From NCBI GenBank assembly GCA_910576935.1, contig CAJTKG010000009.1:27405-91404 (forward strand): a DNA stretch of 64,000 nucleotides, written 5' to 3'. Positions 9,276 to 17,972 of this stretch are shown piece after piece. Origin of the DNA: an uncultured Muribaculaceae bacterium (GTDB lineage: Bacteria; Bacteroidota; Bacteroidia; Bacteroidales; Muribaculaceae). A program made the position numbers and the translations under genes. The notes beneath the pieces were generated by a model. It was not told the DNA's origin. It was given only the letters and a program-made list of their open reading frames with translations, and did not search any database. Positions within the stretch are counted from its first letter, which is position 1; the number at the start of each line of letters is the position of its first letter.

Positions 9276-9283
9276 TATTTTTG
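9276..9283 (+). promoter_or_regulatory. -7 element upstream of the nucleoside permease
   Basis: TATTTTTG (TAnnTTTG) lies 25 bp before the ATG at 9309, just after the stop of the DUF151 gene. The -33 region is not recognisable. Confidence 0.45.
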
Positions 9284-9308
9284 CAAATTAAAACTTACCT
9301 GAACTAAT

Positions 9309-10631
9309 ATGAAAGCTATCAAAAGCCGCCTCGCGGCAATGAATTTTCTCGAATTTGCCGTATGGGGCGCTTATCTGACCTCTCTCGGCAGTTTCCTTTC
9401 CCGCCAGAACCTACAGGAGTCAATCGGTTGGTTTTATTCGATACAGGGCATCGTGTCTATATTCATGCCGGCTATCATCGGCATCATAGCCGACCGATGG
9501 GTTCCCGCTCAGAAAATGTTGAGCTTCTGTCATGTTATGGCCGGTGCTTTTATGATCCTTGCCGGTTGGTATGCGATGAACAATGACGGCAGCATCGAGT
9601 TCACACCGCTCTTTGCATTATATGCCGTTTCGGTAGCTTTCTTCATGCCCACCATAGGTCTGACCAACTCTGTCGCATATACGGCTTTGGGTAAGGCGGG
9701 CCTCGACACGGTCAAACATTTTCCGCCGATACGTACACTCGGCACCATTGGCTTTATCTGCGCCATGCTTTTTGTCAACTTCACCGGCTATCAGAATACA
9801 TATCAACAGCTCTTCACCTCCGGCATACTCAGCTTCGTCCTTGCGCTTTATGCTCTGACAATGCCTGCATGTCCGGTGTCGAAAGGCAAGAAAAGCGCTT
9901 CGGTCACCGACGCTCTCGGGCTGCGTGCGTTCACGCTGTTTAAAAACAGGCAGATGGCGATATTCTTCATATTCTCAATGCTTTTAGGCGTATCGCTTCA
10001 GATCACCAATGGTTTTGCCAATCCATTTATACAGAGTTTCGGCCAGATACCCGGCTTTGCCGATCTTTGGGGCGTCAAAAACGCAAATGCTCTCATATCC
10101 CTGTCTCAGGCGAGCGAGGCGCTGTGTATTCTGCTTATTCCTTTCTTCCTCAAGCGCTATGGTATCAAAACGGTCATGCTCATGGCTATGCTTGCATGGG
10201 TGTTCCGTTTCGGGTTCTTCGGCATCGGCAATCCCGGCAGCGGAGTCTGGCTGTTTGTTCTCTCGATGATAGTCTATGGCATAGCGTTCGACTTCTTCAA
10301 TGTCTCGGGTTCGCTTTATGTCGACCTCAAAACCGATATGTCGCTCAGATCGTCGGCCCAGGGCTTGTTTATGCTTATGACTAACGGTATTGGCGCCACA
10401 ATAGGTACACTTGGTGCGCAGCAGGTCATCAACCGGTATGTATACAGTCAGCCGGCAGGCGAGGCACAGCTCGCAGGCTGGAGCACTTCGTGGCTGATTT
10501 TTGCCGGCTATGCCGCTGTCGTGGCAGTGCTCTTTTTCATCTGTTTCAAAGATGTCAAAGATAATAAAAACGAGGCCGCGAAAGCCGAAAGCTCGCTTGA
10601 GGCATCTGACCCGGCCGGATTTGATAACTGA
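9309..10631 (+). CDS. MFS nucleoside permease (NupG/XapB family)
   Basis: This is a 440-residue inner-membrane protein with about 12 hydrophobic segments. The N-terminus has the family pattern MNFLEFAVWGAYLTSLGSF, followed by IGWFYSIQGIVSIFMPAIIG and IADRWV. The C-terminal half has YGIAFDFFNVSGSLYVD and SAQGLFMLMTNGIGA, both typical of nucleoside:H+ symporters of the NupG group. It probably imports ribo- and deoxyribonucleosides by proton symport. The Ser/Asp/Lys-rich tail is cytoplasmic. rsmE begins 22 bp downstream. The symbol is left blank because NupG and XapB cannot be separated by eye. Confidence 0.88.
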   Translation: MKAIKSRLAAMNFLEFAVWGAYLTSLGSFLSRQNLQESIGWFYSIQGIVSIFMPAIIGIIADRWVPAQKMLSFCHVMAGAFMILAGWYAMNNDGSIEFTPLFALYAVSVAFFMPTIGLTNSVAYTALGKAGLDTVKHFPPIRTLGTIGFICAMLFVNFTGYQNTYQQLFTSGILSFVLALYALTMPACPVSKGKKSASVTDALGLRAFTLFKNRQMAIFFIFSMLLGVSLQITNGFANPFIQSFGQIPGFADLWGVKNANALISLSQASEALCILLIPFFLKRYGIKTVMLMAMLAWVFRFGFFGIGNPGSGVWLFVLSMIVYGIAFDFFNVSGSLYVDLKTDMSLRSSAQGLFMLMTNGIGATIGTLGAQQVINRYVYSQPAGEAQLAGWSTSWLIFAGYAAVVAVLFFICFKDVKDNKNEAAKAESSLEASDPAGFDN

Positions 10632-10653
10632 TTACAGCTAAGCTTATAACAAA

Positions 10654-11364
10654 GTGATAAGGTTTTATGCTCCTGATATATTGACAAGCGCGACATTGCC
10701 CGAGAGCGATTCTCAGCATGCAGTGAGAGTTCTGCGTATGCAGGCGGGCGACATGCTTGAGGTTGTCGACGGTCGTGGCAATCTTTACCGCTGTCGGCTT
10801 GCCGTTGCACACGCAAAGCGAGCCGGTGTCGATATTGTCGAGGCAGTGTCATTGCCTAAGGTGTGGTCCGGCCGCATAACCGTGGCTGTAGCTCCCACGA
10901 AGCACAATGACCGTATGGAGTGGCTTGTCGAAAAACTTGTCGAGATCGGCGTCGACCGCATAGTGCCTCTGCGCTGTGACCGATCCGAGCGCAAAGAGAT
11001 CAAAACCGACCGTCTTGAGAAAATCGCCGTTTCGGCCATGAAGCAGTCACTTAAGGCCGTGTTGCCGCAAATCGACGAGATGACCCCGATAAAAGATTTC
11101 ATCCCGTCGGTCGACGATCAACAGCGCTTTGTCGCCTACTGCGACGACCGCGTCGAACGCCGTCTGTTGGCTAAGAACTATCGTCCCGGCTGCGATGTGA
11201 CTCTGCTTATAGGTCCCGAAGGCGATTTTTCGCCGCAGGAAATCGATCTTGCTCTCGGTTCGGGATTTGTTGCCGTCACTCTTGGCGACAACCGTCTGCG
11301 CACAGAGACCGCAGCTCTCGTCGCATGCGACACATGTCATATAATAAATCAACAGAATTCATAA
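10654..11364 (+). CDS. rsmE: 16S rRNA m3U1498 methyltransferase RsmE
   Basis: RsmE methylates N3 of U1498 in 16S rRNA using SAM. The 236-residue protein starts with GTG (GTG ATA AGG), giving MIRFYAP, the normal N-terminus of this family. It has the N-terminal PUA-like domain (HAVRVLRMQAGD) and the C-terminal SPOUT domain with the trefoil-knot motifs LLIGPEGDFSPQE and VTLGDNRLRTETA. It ends 2 bp before the kdsA ATG, so the two are likely translationally coupled. Confidence 0.95.
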   Translation: MIRFYAPDILTSATLPESDSQHAVRVLRMQAGDMLEVVDGRGNLYRCRLAVAHAKRAGVDIVEAVSLPKVWSGRITVAVAPTKHNDRMEWLVEKLVEIGVDRIVPLRCDRSERKEIKTDRLEKIAVSAMKQSLKAVLPQIDEMTPIKDFIPSVDDQQRFVAYCDDRVERRLLAKNYRPGCDVTLLIGPEGDFSPQEIDLALGSGFVAVTLGDNRLRTETAALVACDTCHIINQQNS

Positions 11365-11366
11365 AT

Positions 11367-12188
11367 ATGGATATACTTCAATATCTAAGATCGTCAGATA
11401 ACAACAATTTCTTTCTGCTTGCCGGACCTTGCGTCATCGAGGGCGAGCAGATGGCATATGACATCGCCGGTCATATAGCTCCCATTTGTCGGGAACTCGG
11501 CATTCCCTATGTTTTTAAAGGAAGCTATCGCAAGGCTAATCGTTCGCGTCTTGACTCGTTTACGGGCATAGGCGACATCGAGGCTCTTGAAATATTGAAA
11601 AAGACCGGCGAGAAAACAGGTGTTCCGGTAGTTACCGATATCCACGAGGCACATGAGGCTGCCATGGCGGCCGAGTATGTGGATATGCTTCAGATACCGG
11701 CATTCCTTTGCCGTCAGACCGACCTACTTGTTGCCGCCGGCAAAACCGGAAAATTTGTCAACATCAAGAAAGGCCAGTTTCTGTCGCCCGAATCGATGCG
11801 CTTCGCCGTCGATAAAGTGCGGGAGACCGGCAACATGCAGGTAGGCGTCACCGACCGCGGCACGATGTTCGGCTACGGTGACCTGATTGTGGACTTTCGC
11901 GGTATTCCCGTCATGCGCAGGCAGGGCGTGCCCGTTATCGTCGACGTCACACACTCGCTGCAGCAGCCTAATACAGCCGGCGGCGTCACCGGCGGCCGTC
12001 CCGACATGATTGAGACCATAGCACGCGCCGCCATAGCCGTGGGGGCCGACGGTATCTTTATCGAGACACACCCCGACCCGTCAAAGGCCAAAAGCGACGG
12101 TGCCAATATGCTGCGCCTCGACCTCATCGAAGGCTTGCTCAGCCGACTGACACAACTAAGAATGACAGTAAACTCTATTTCAGAATAA
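11367..12188 (+). CDS. kdsA: 3-deoxy-8-phosphooctulonate synthase
   Basis: KdsA condenses phosphoenolpyruvate with arabinose 5-phosphate to give Kdo-8-phosphate, the start of Kdo synthesis for lipopolysaccharide. The 273-residue TIM-barrel protein contains LLAGPCVIEG, FKGSYRKANRSR, TDIHE, IPAFLCRQTDLL, NIKKGQFLSP and the C-terminal FIETHPDPSKAKSDGANML. The substrate-binding KANRSR loop and GPCVIE are diagnostic. The start at 11367, two bases after the rsmE stop, is preferred to 11325, which lies inside rsmE. It is followed after 11 bp by a TPR protein. Confidence 0.97.
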   Translation: MDILQYLRSSDNNNFFLLAGPCVIEGEQMAYDIAGHIAPICRELGIPYVFKGSYRKANRSRLDSFTGIGDIEALEILKKTGEKTGVPVVTDIHEAHEAAMAAEYVDMLQIPAFLCRQTDLLVAAGKTGKFVNIKKGQFLSPESMRFAVDKVRETGNMQVGVTDRGTMFGYGDLIVDFRGIPVMRRQGVPVIVDVTHSLQQPNTAGGVTGGRPDMIETIARAAIAVGADGIFIETHPDPSKAKSDGANMLRLDLIEGLLSRLTQLRMTVNSISE

Positions 12189-12199
12189 TCATCTCCATT

Positions 12200-13801
12200 A
12201 TGAAAATAATCAAACCGATTGCTTTTTTCATCGCATTGATGTCAATGATGCCCGCCAAGGCTCAGTCAGGCATTGACAATCCAATCACCAAAGCTGTCCT
12301 TCAGGTATATGAACAGCAGTTACGCGAGAACCCCGGCGATTATATCACCCGCTTGCGCCGTGCCTACGAATATTATCAGCACGACGAGTATCTGCGGGCT
12401 CTCGACGACGTCAACGAGGCGATAAAAGTGACACCTTCGGGCGAAAGCGATGTGCTGCTACAGGAGTATATGCTTCGTGCGGGCATCTACAACCAGACCC
12501 GTAAGAAAGAGCAGGCACTCGCCGATCTCAATGCTGCCTATGATATCGACCCAAATTCGATGCAGGTCATCAACGAGCGTGCCAATACAGAGTTCGATCT
12601 CGGCATGTATGGCGATGCAAAAGCCGATTATCAGCGTCTGCGTCGTCTTAATAGCCGCAACTCACAGGCGCTTCTTGGCTTGGCCCGCGTTGCCATAAAA
12701 GAGAACAACTACGGTCTCGCAAACGAATATCTCGAAGAGGCTGTCAATCTTGATCCGAACAACGCCGAGATATATGTGCGCCGTGCCTCGGTGAGAAAAC
12801 AGATGGGCGACCACAACAATGCCGTTGACGATCTGCTACTTGCCATCAGCAGCGACAGCAAAAACAATAAGGCCATCGAAGCTCTTGTCGAATACGGCAA
12901 CACCAACTATGTCGCTACGATGAACGGCCTTACAAACGCTATCCGGCAGGCGCCCAACGTCGGCATGTTCAGATATCTGCGCGCAGTCATCGCCCAGGCC
13001 CACTATCATTATGGCGCGGCAATCGACGATTTCAACTATATCATCGACAACAATCTTTACAAATATCACGGTCTTCACGCCTCTATCGCCGAATGTCAAT
13101 ATGCCCTCGGCCGTTTCGACGAAGCCTTGTCAAGCATAGACTACGCTCTCGGCATGATAAAAGACGATGCCCGGTATTTCTGTCTTAAAGCCAAGATACT
13201 CCGCGCTCTCAAACGCGACGACGATGCCGTCAACGCAGCCGCGCAGTCGCTTGCCGTCGACCGCAATTATGCCGACGGACTTGTCGAGATGGGACTCTGC
13301 TATATGGCTAAGGAGAATTATAAGGAGGCGGCCTCACTTTTCGGCGAAGCTGTGATGACCGACGCCGAGAATCCTTACTACTACATGGTAAGGGCTTGGT
13401 TGCTCAACGACTATATGAATCAGCCGGCCGCAGCTCGCACCTTTTACGAGCAGGTTGTCGATATGGACCATTTTTATATCGACAACGTGAGATCGCTCAA
13501 AGGATTTGCTCAGCTCTATATCGATCGCTTAACCCAGGCCGAGGCTTGGATGAACAATATCCTCACAACCGTCGAAGATCACGACGGTCTGATAAACTAC
13601 TATGGAGCATGTTTCTATGCCATGACCGGTGACAACGACCGTGCGATAGCCTGCGCCGAGAAATCACTCAAAGCCGGTTATGCAAACTACTACAACTGGA
13701 TGTATAACACCGACGCGCGCATCAATGTGGCTCCTCTACGCGACGATCTCAGGTTCCTGAATCTGCTCAATCGCTATGATATGATTTTCAAAAACAATTG
13801 A
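12200..13801 (+). CDS. Secreted tetratricopeptide-repeat protein
   Basis: This is a 533-residue protein with a signal peptide (cleavage near PAKAQ, residue 22) and TPR repeats along its whole length. Recognisable units include EQALADLNAAYDIDPNS, YLEEAVNLDPNNAEIYVRRA, FDEALSSIDYALGMI and DRAIACAEKSLKAGY. No catalytic domain is visible. The TPR array suggests a periplasmic or outer-membrane-associated scaffold. It sits between kdsA and nadE with gaps of 11 and 15 bp, so it is probably read with them, but the neighbours do not reveal a shared task. Confidence 0.85.
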   Translation: MKIIKPIAFFIALMSMMPAKAQSGIDNPITKAVLQVYEQQLRENPGDYITRLRRAYEYYQHDEYLRALDDVNEAIKVTPSGESDVLLQEYMLRAGIYNQTRKKEQALADLNAAYDIDPNSMQVINERANTEFDLGMYGDAKADYQRLRRLNSRNSQALLGLARVAIKENNYGLANEYLEEAVNLDPNNAEIYVRRASVRKQMGDHNNAVDDLLLAISSDSKNNKAIEALVEYGNTNYVATMNGLTNAIRQAPNVGMFRYLRAVIAQAHYHYGAAIDDFNYIIDNNLYKYHGLHASIAECQYALGRFDEALSSIDYALGMIKDDARYFCLKAKILRALKRDDDAVNAAAQSLAVDRNYADGLVEMGLCYMAKENYKEAASLFGEAVMTDAENPYYYMVRAWLLNDYMNQPAAARTFYEQVVDMDHFYIDNVRSLKGFAQLYIDRLTQAEAWMNNILTTVEDHDGLINYYGACFYAMTGDNDRAIACAEKSLKAGYANYYNWMYNTDARINVAPLRDDLRFLNLLNRYDMIFKNN

Positions 13802-13816
13802 CGGTTAAAGACAATC

Positions 13817-15745
13817 ATGACAGAAAACGGTTTTTTCAGAGTGGCGGCGGCTGTGCCTGCCGTTTCTCCTGCCGACTGCGAAGCAAACGTCAGATCGATA
13901 ATATCTCTTCTCGACGATCTCAAACAAGTCTCGCCCTCGTTCGTAGCTTTTCCCGAGATGTCAGTCACGGGTTATACCTGTGGCGATCTCTTCCATAACC
14001 GTACCTTGCTCGACGGCGTCTCACGGGCAATCGGGCGTCTTGACCGTTACAGTCGCACGTGCGATATGGCCTTCGTCGTCGGTGCACCCCTCGAGGTGTG
14101 CGGTGCGCTTTACAACTGTGCTCTTGTTTTCTGTCACGGGCTTATTGCTGTCGTTCCCAAAACTTATATACCCTCCTACAACGAGTTCTACGAAAAACGC
14201 TGGTGGACATCGGCTCCCGAAACAAACGGTGAAATCGCTCTCTCAGGCCGTCATATACCATTCGGCACACGCCTGCTTGTCGACTGTCTCGGTGTCAGAG
14301 TCGGCGTAGAGATATGCGAGGACATGTGGACTCCGATACCTCCGAGTTCCTATGCCGCTATGGCCGGTGCCGAGATCATTGTAAATATCTCTGCAAGTGA
14401 CGACCTTATCGGCAAATATGACTATCTGACATCTCTGGTCAAGCAGCAGTCGGCGCGCACAATCAGCGCATATGTCTATGCCTCGGCCGGTTACGGTGAA
14501 TCTTCGACCGATCTTGTCTTCGACGGCAAGGCCTTTGTCGCCGAAAACGGTTCGCTGCTTGCCGCCAATCGTCGCTGGCAGCTCAAACCTCAATATGTCG
14601 TTGCCGACATAGACATCGAAGCCATACGGCGCGACCGTCTTCATACGACGTCATTCGCGGATTGTGCCCGTCGCAGTGACTTATGCCGGTTTGAGACAGT
14701 TCCGGCATCGTTGACACCACGTCATGACGACGATAGTCTCTACCGTCGTGTCAATCCGTTGCCGTTTGTACCGGCCGACAGAGACGGTCTCGACGAGCGC
14801 TGTGACGAAATAATAAACATTCAGGCGACCGCACTCTGCCGCCGTCTCGATTTCACACATTGCCGGTCGTTGGTCATCGGCATTTCGGGCGGTCTTGACT
14901 CGACATTGGCTCTGTTGGTGGCCGTACGCGCATTTGACCGCCTCGCCCTTGACCGCAAAGGCATTATCGGTGTCACTATGCCCGGTTTCGGTACGACCGA
15001 CCGCACCCACGACAACGCCGTAGCTCTAATGGAAAGTCTCGGGGTAACAATACGCGAGATATCGATTGTGGCGGCCGTGAACCAACATTTTGCCGACATC
15101 GGCCATGACCCGGCCAATCACGACGTCACTTATGAGAACTCACAGGCGCGTGAACGCACACAGCTGCTGATGGACATAGCAAATCAGACAGGAGGCATGG
15201 TGCTTGGCACCGGCGATCTTTCGGAACTTGCTCTCGGGTGGGCCACTTACAACGGCGACCATATGTCGATGTACGGTGTAAACGCCGGAGTGCCGAAGAC
15301 TCTTGTGAGACATCTGACGGCATATTTCGCCAAGACATCAGATGACAGCCATACTCGAGATATACTTCTCGACATTATTGACACACCGATCAGTCCCGAA
15401 CTTATTCCTGCTGCTGCCGACGGCACAATAAAGCAAAAAACCGAAGACCTTGTCGGCCCTTATGAGCTGCATGATTTCTTCCTGTATAACATGTTGCGCT
15501 ATGGCTTTGCACCTCGGCGGGTGTTCTTCCTCGCTCGTAAAGCCTTTGCCGGCAAGTATGCCGACGATGTCATAAAACATTGGATGAAGACATTCTATCG
15601 TCGTTTCTTCAACCAACAGTTCAAGCGCTCATGCCTCCCCGACGGTCCGAAAGTCGGTAGCGTCTGTCTGTCGCCGCGCGGTGACTGGCGCATGCCGTCC
15701 GACGCCTCGTCGCGTCTCTGGCTCGAAGAGTGCGACTCACTTTAG
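13817..15745 (+). CDS. nadE: Glutamine-dependent NAD+ synthetase
   Basis: NadE amidates nicotinic acid adenine dinucleotide to NAD+. The 642-residue protein is the two-domain form. The N-terminal nitrilase-like glutaminase has Glu47 (FPEMSVTGY), Lys115 (VPKTYIPS) and Cys167 (EICEDMW). The C-terminal ATP-pyrophosphatase domain has SGGLDST at 357-363 and later GTGDLSELALGW and GDHMSMYGVNAGVPKTL. Fusion of the glutaminase means glutamine can serve as ammonia donor. It is the last gene of the plus-strand run; no strong terminator follows. Confidence 0.97.
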   Translation: MTENGFFRVAAAVPAVSPADCEANVRSIISLLDDLKQVSPSFVAFPEMSVTGYTCGDLFHNRTLLDGVSRAIGRLDRYSRTCDMAFVVGAPLEVCGALYNCALVFCHGLIAVVPKTYIPSYNEFYEKRWWTSAPETNGEIALSGRHIPFGTRLLVDCLGVRVGVEICEDMWTPIPPSSYAAMAGAEIIVNISASDDLIGKYDYLTSLVKQQSARTISAYVYASAGYGESSTDLVFDGKAFVAENGSLLAANRRWQLKPQYVVADIDIEAIRRDRLHTTSFADCARRSDLCRFETVPASLTPRHDDDSLYRRVNPLPFVPADRDGLDERCDEIINIQATALCRRLDFTHCRSLVIGISGGLDSTLALLVAVRAFDRLALDRKGIIGVTMPGFGTTDRTHDNAVALMESLGVTIREISIVAAVNQHFADIGHDPANHDVTYENSQARERTQLLMDIANQTGGMVLGTGDLSELALGWATYNGDHMSMYGVNAGVPKTLVRHLTAYFAKTSDDSHTRDILLDIIDTPISPELIPAAADGTIKQKTEDLVGPYELHDFFLYNMLRYGFAPRRVFFLARKAFAGKYADDVIKHWMKTFYRRFFNQQFKRSCLPDGPKVGSVCLSPRGDWRMPSDASSRLWLEECDSL

Positions 15746-15910
15746 AACTATTCTTAAGGCTTGCTGCTTATTTTGGTATCAACCTGTTTTGTGAGCTGAA
15801 ACCACATACTGTTTAAGGCATCTCACATAGACTTCTCAAAACATCTCAAAACATTATATCCCAAAAACGATAATATCGGGCAAGATAACGTATATATCGA
15901 AAATACTTGT

Positions 15911-15918
15911 TAATTTTG
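15911..15918 (+). promoter_or_regulatory. -7-like element TAATTTTG
   Basis: An exact TAnnTTTG match on the plus strand, 5 bp before the GCAA hairpin. It has no TTG at the -33 position. Any transcript would start with the hairpin and run through the repeat element towards the lipoprotein gene. Confidence 0.4.
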
Positions 15919-15922
15919 CAAT

Positions 15923-15944
15923 TAGATAGAAGCAATTCTATCTA
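15923..15944 (+). other. Perfect 9-bp hairpin with GCAA tetraloop
   Basis: TAGATAGAA, GCAA, TTCTATCTA forms an uninterrupted stem capped by a GNRA-type tetraloop. It sits just downstream of a -7 element, so it would be at the very 5' end of a transcript. No U-tract follows, so it is not an intrinsic terminator. Confidence 0.6.
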
Positions 15945-15980
15945 TACATATTTCTAATATTTAGAAGAGGCGTTTTGCTT

Positions 15981-16110
15981 ATCTTGTGAATGAAAACCTG
16001 AGAAATTTTCTACTTACGCAAGAGGTAACAAAGCGGTTCTCACGCTATAGCGTGGGCTGCTGTTTTCATATCTTGCGTAAAAGGTTTTCTCAGGACCATC
16101 ATTCAGAGAT
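15981..16110. repeat. Nested inverted-repeat element (cruciform/REP-like)
   Basis: Four pairs of arms are arranged symmetrically: TGAATG (15987) with CATTCA (16100), CCTGAGAAA (15997) with TTTCTCAGG (16086), TTACGCAAGA (16014) with TCTTGCGTAA (16071), and the central palindrome CACGCTATAGCGTG (16041-16054). The minus strand also has a 9-codon ORF (16069-16040). It carries no transposase. It may be a structured RNA or a short mobile repeat. Confidence 0.75.
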
Positions 16111-16182
16111 ATGGTAAATTCAGTCCACGTCTCTTATTATGATTTAATGGTTGATAGGGCTGTAAGACCGATGGAATATATT

Positions 16183-16569
16183 ATGTACAAAACAAAATTT
16201 CTGAAGTATTTCATGCTCGTTTTCATGTTTGCGGCTGTGTCGTCATGTGGTGATAACGATAAAGATGAACCAACACAAGCAACCATTTTGGGGAAATGGG
16301 TTTGCTATGATGATGCTTATGGCGAACCATGGGATGAGCCGTTAATAATGGCCTTTGATGAAGATCTTTCCGGTTATCAATGGTTTTCAGATGAGCCATT
16401 TTCAGATAGATGGGAATTTTCATATAATATATCAGGCAGTAAACTCCGCGTTAAAACACAAGGTCAGATATACAATCTGCGCTTTGAACTTTCCACAAAT
16501 GGCAAAAATTTAGCAATATTCGGGTGGGATGACGATGATATGGAAGAGCTGTATTTTGTGAAAGAATAG
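16183..16569 (+). CDS. Small lipoprotein, lipocalin-like
   Basis: This is a 128-residue lipoprotein: MYKTKFLKYF, a hydrophobic stretch, then lipobox AVSSC with Cys22. The rest is acidic and Trp/Tyr-rich, with ILGKWVCYDD, FDEDLSGYQWFSDE and LRFELSTNGKNLAIFGWDDDD. This alternates like the small lipocalin-type beta-barrels common in Bacteroidetes lipoproteins; the assignment is tentative. The ATG at 16183 is chosen because it starts a proper signal peptide; 16111 would put 24 unlikely residues in front. It is visibly more AT-rich than its neighbours, and its stop is one base from the end of the convergent porin gene. Confidence 0.65.
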   Translation: MYKTKFLKYFMLVFMFAAVSSCGDNDKDEPTQATILGKWVCYDDAYGEPWDEPLIMAFDEDLSGYQWFSDEPFSDRWEFSYNISGSKLRVKTQGQIYNLRFELSTNGKNLAIFGWDDDDMEELYFVKE

Positions 16570-16570
16570 C

Positions 16571-17884
16571 TCAGAACGAGAATTGGGCCATGGCGCCGAT
16601 GCGCTGTCCCCAGCTGTGGCGTCCGTCGAAATTCTGACGTTTGCCCAGATCGAATTCGGCGCCGACCTGCATTCGCGGTGTAAGATTCCAGAAGACATTT
16701 GCTGCGAAAAACAAGCCGTATTTATATTCGCTGCCGTCGATTTCTCCTTTTGGCAGATAGCGTGTGTGGCTTGCCGTGACTGTCGAGAAAAGATTGGGTT
16801 TGAAGTTATATTGCAGTCCTATGTTCCACCCGTATGATGCGGGTGCATACATGTATCCCGGTCTTTCGGCGTCGCCGACAAGGTCGTAGCTACCCACCTG
16901 TAAGTCGCCTCCGGTGCTGCCATATCCTCTGCCATAGCTTACTGTGGCATAGGTCGTAACGGGTGTCCACGGATGTGCGACAGAACTAAGAAGAAGCCCC
17001 CAGCCGACTACGTTATGGTTTTTAGCGGCTTCGATGTCGCGATATGACATGGTGCGCACAATACCTGAAAGCCTGACATGCTCTCCGCGGTTCCATTGAT
17101 ATTGTGCGAAGGCTGCGAAGTCGGGCATCCAAGAATCGACTTTTGAGGTCGTGATCTTGTCGACATCGATCTGTTGGGATGGTGTCTCGACAGATACAGC
17201 GAATGTATACCGTTTTTTGATGGTCGGCATCCATCTGACGAGTATCGATGTCGGGCTGATTTTGTTGTTTGGCCCGTTGGCATCAACCGTGGCCGGTACG
17301 GCGGCAGGGTCGCTGAACGTTGAGTTGGCGTAGCCGATTGTGAAATCGTTGATCACGGCGTATGCCTTTTTGAGATGGAAATCTCGGCTCTGATAGCCGT
17401 TGAAATTGGCCTCGATATAAAGCTGATAGTAGCCGAGAGTCTTATTGCGTCCGATGACGCGGAAAAACAGACATGTGCCTGCCGGAGTTGTGTCGAAGTG
17501 GCGCATCTTTGCCGGATCTTTGTCAATCGGTATGAGATAGGGCGAGAAGGCGCTTGTCGGCTGTGCGCCGTCCCAGTCATACCAGCCGCGCATCCTGACG
17601 CAGCCGCCTATGCCCATGGCGAGTCTGGCATCTTTGCTCATGAAGAGAAAATAAGGCGCATCAGGGTCTTGGAAATGTCTGAATTGGTCATAATAAAATG
17701 ATTCGATGGCATATTTGATCGAATCACTATAGACTTTGGGGCTATCGTCATCATTGAGGTAAATGATGCGATGTGATGCGATGACCGAGTCTCGTTGCAT
17801 ATCGACAAGACTCTTTGTTGCGGCCGACGATGTTACGCCGGCGCATAGCAGCATTGCCGATGTAATGACATATTTTCCAATCAT
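16571..17884 (-). CDS. DcaP-like outer-membrane porin
   Basis: This is a 437-residue protein with a signal peptide (about 1-22, ending SSAA) and a short linker rather than a long coiled coil. From about residue 80 amphipathic beta strands run to a terminal Phe (QRIGAMAQFSF), the hallmark of outer-membrane barrels. Segments such as SKDARLAMGIGGCVRMRGWYD and LGYYQLYIEANFNG fit the DcaP/trimeric-porin family found in Bacteroidetes. It probably forms a channel for small anionic or peptide-like solutes, but the substrate is not known. It lies downstream of glnA behind a terminator. Confidence 0.75.
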   Translation of the reverse strand: MIGKYVITSAMLLCAGVTSSAATKSLVDMQRDSVIASHRIIYLNDDDSPKVYSDSIKYAIESFYYDQFRHFQDPDAPYFLFMSKDARLAMGIGGCVRMRGWYDWDGAQPTSAFSPYLIPIDKDPAKMRHFDTTPAGTCLFFRVIGRNKTLGYYQLYIEANFNGYQSRDFHLKKAYAVINDFTIGYANSTFSDPAAVPATVDANGPNNKISPTSILVRWMPTIKKRYTFAVSVETPSQQIDVDKITTSKVDSWMPDFAAFAQYQWNRGEHVRLSGIVRTMSYRDIEAAKNHNVVGWGLLLSSVAHPWTPVTTYATVSYGRGYGSTGGDLQVGSYDLVGDAERPGYMYAPASYGWNIGLQYNFKPNLFSTVTASHTRYLPKGEIDGSEYKYGLFFAANVFWNLTPRMQVGAEFDLGKRQNFDGRHSWGQRIGAMAQFSF

Positions 17885-17915
17885 AGTTCAAGCATAATGT
17901 AATTATGAAATAAAA

Positions 17916-17947
17916 ACGCTCCGGCACATTGATTTGTTCCGGAGCGT
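17916..17947 (-). terminator. Intrinsic terminator of glnA
   Basis: On the minus strand a perfect 9-bp GC-rich stem (ACGCTCCGG with CCGGAGCGT, 14-nt loop) is followed by TTTTATTT. It lies 25 bp past the glnA stop. Confidence 0.88.
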
Positions 17948-17972
17948 CTTGTGTTCTTAATGAAAAAATATT

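Larger units (their letters stand above)
15746..16182. other. Gene-free interval with promoter-like and hairpin elements
   Basis: These 437 bases hold no convincing gene. They contain a -7-like TAATTTTG at 15911-15918, a perfect 9-bp hairpin with a GCAA loop (15923-15944), and a nested inverted-repeat element (15981-16110). The small lipoprotein gene begins soon after. An in-frame extension of that gene to 16111 is possible but is not favoured. Confidence 0.7.

Noticed and set aside
16040..16069. Nine-codon minus-strand ORF starting MKTAAH
   Set aside because: It falls on the central palindrome of the repeat element. It is kept only as a remark, since nothing shows it is translated.
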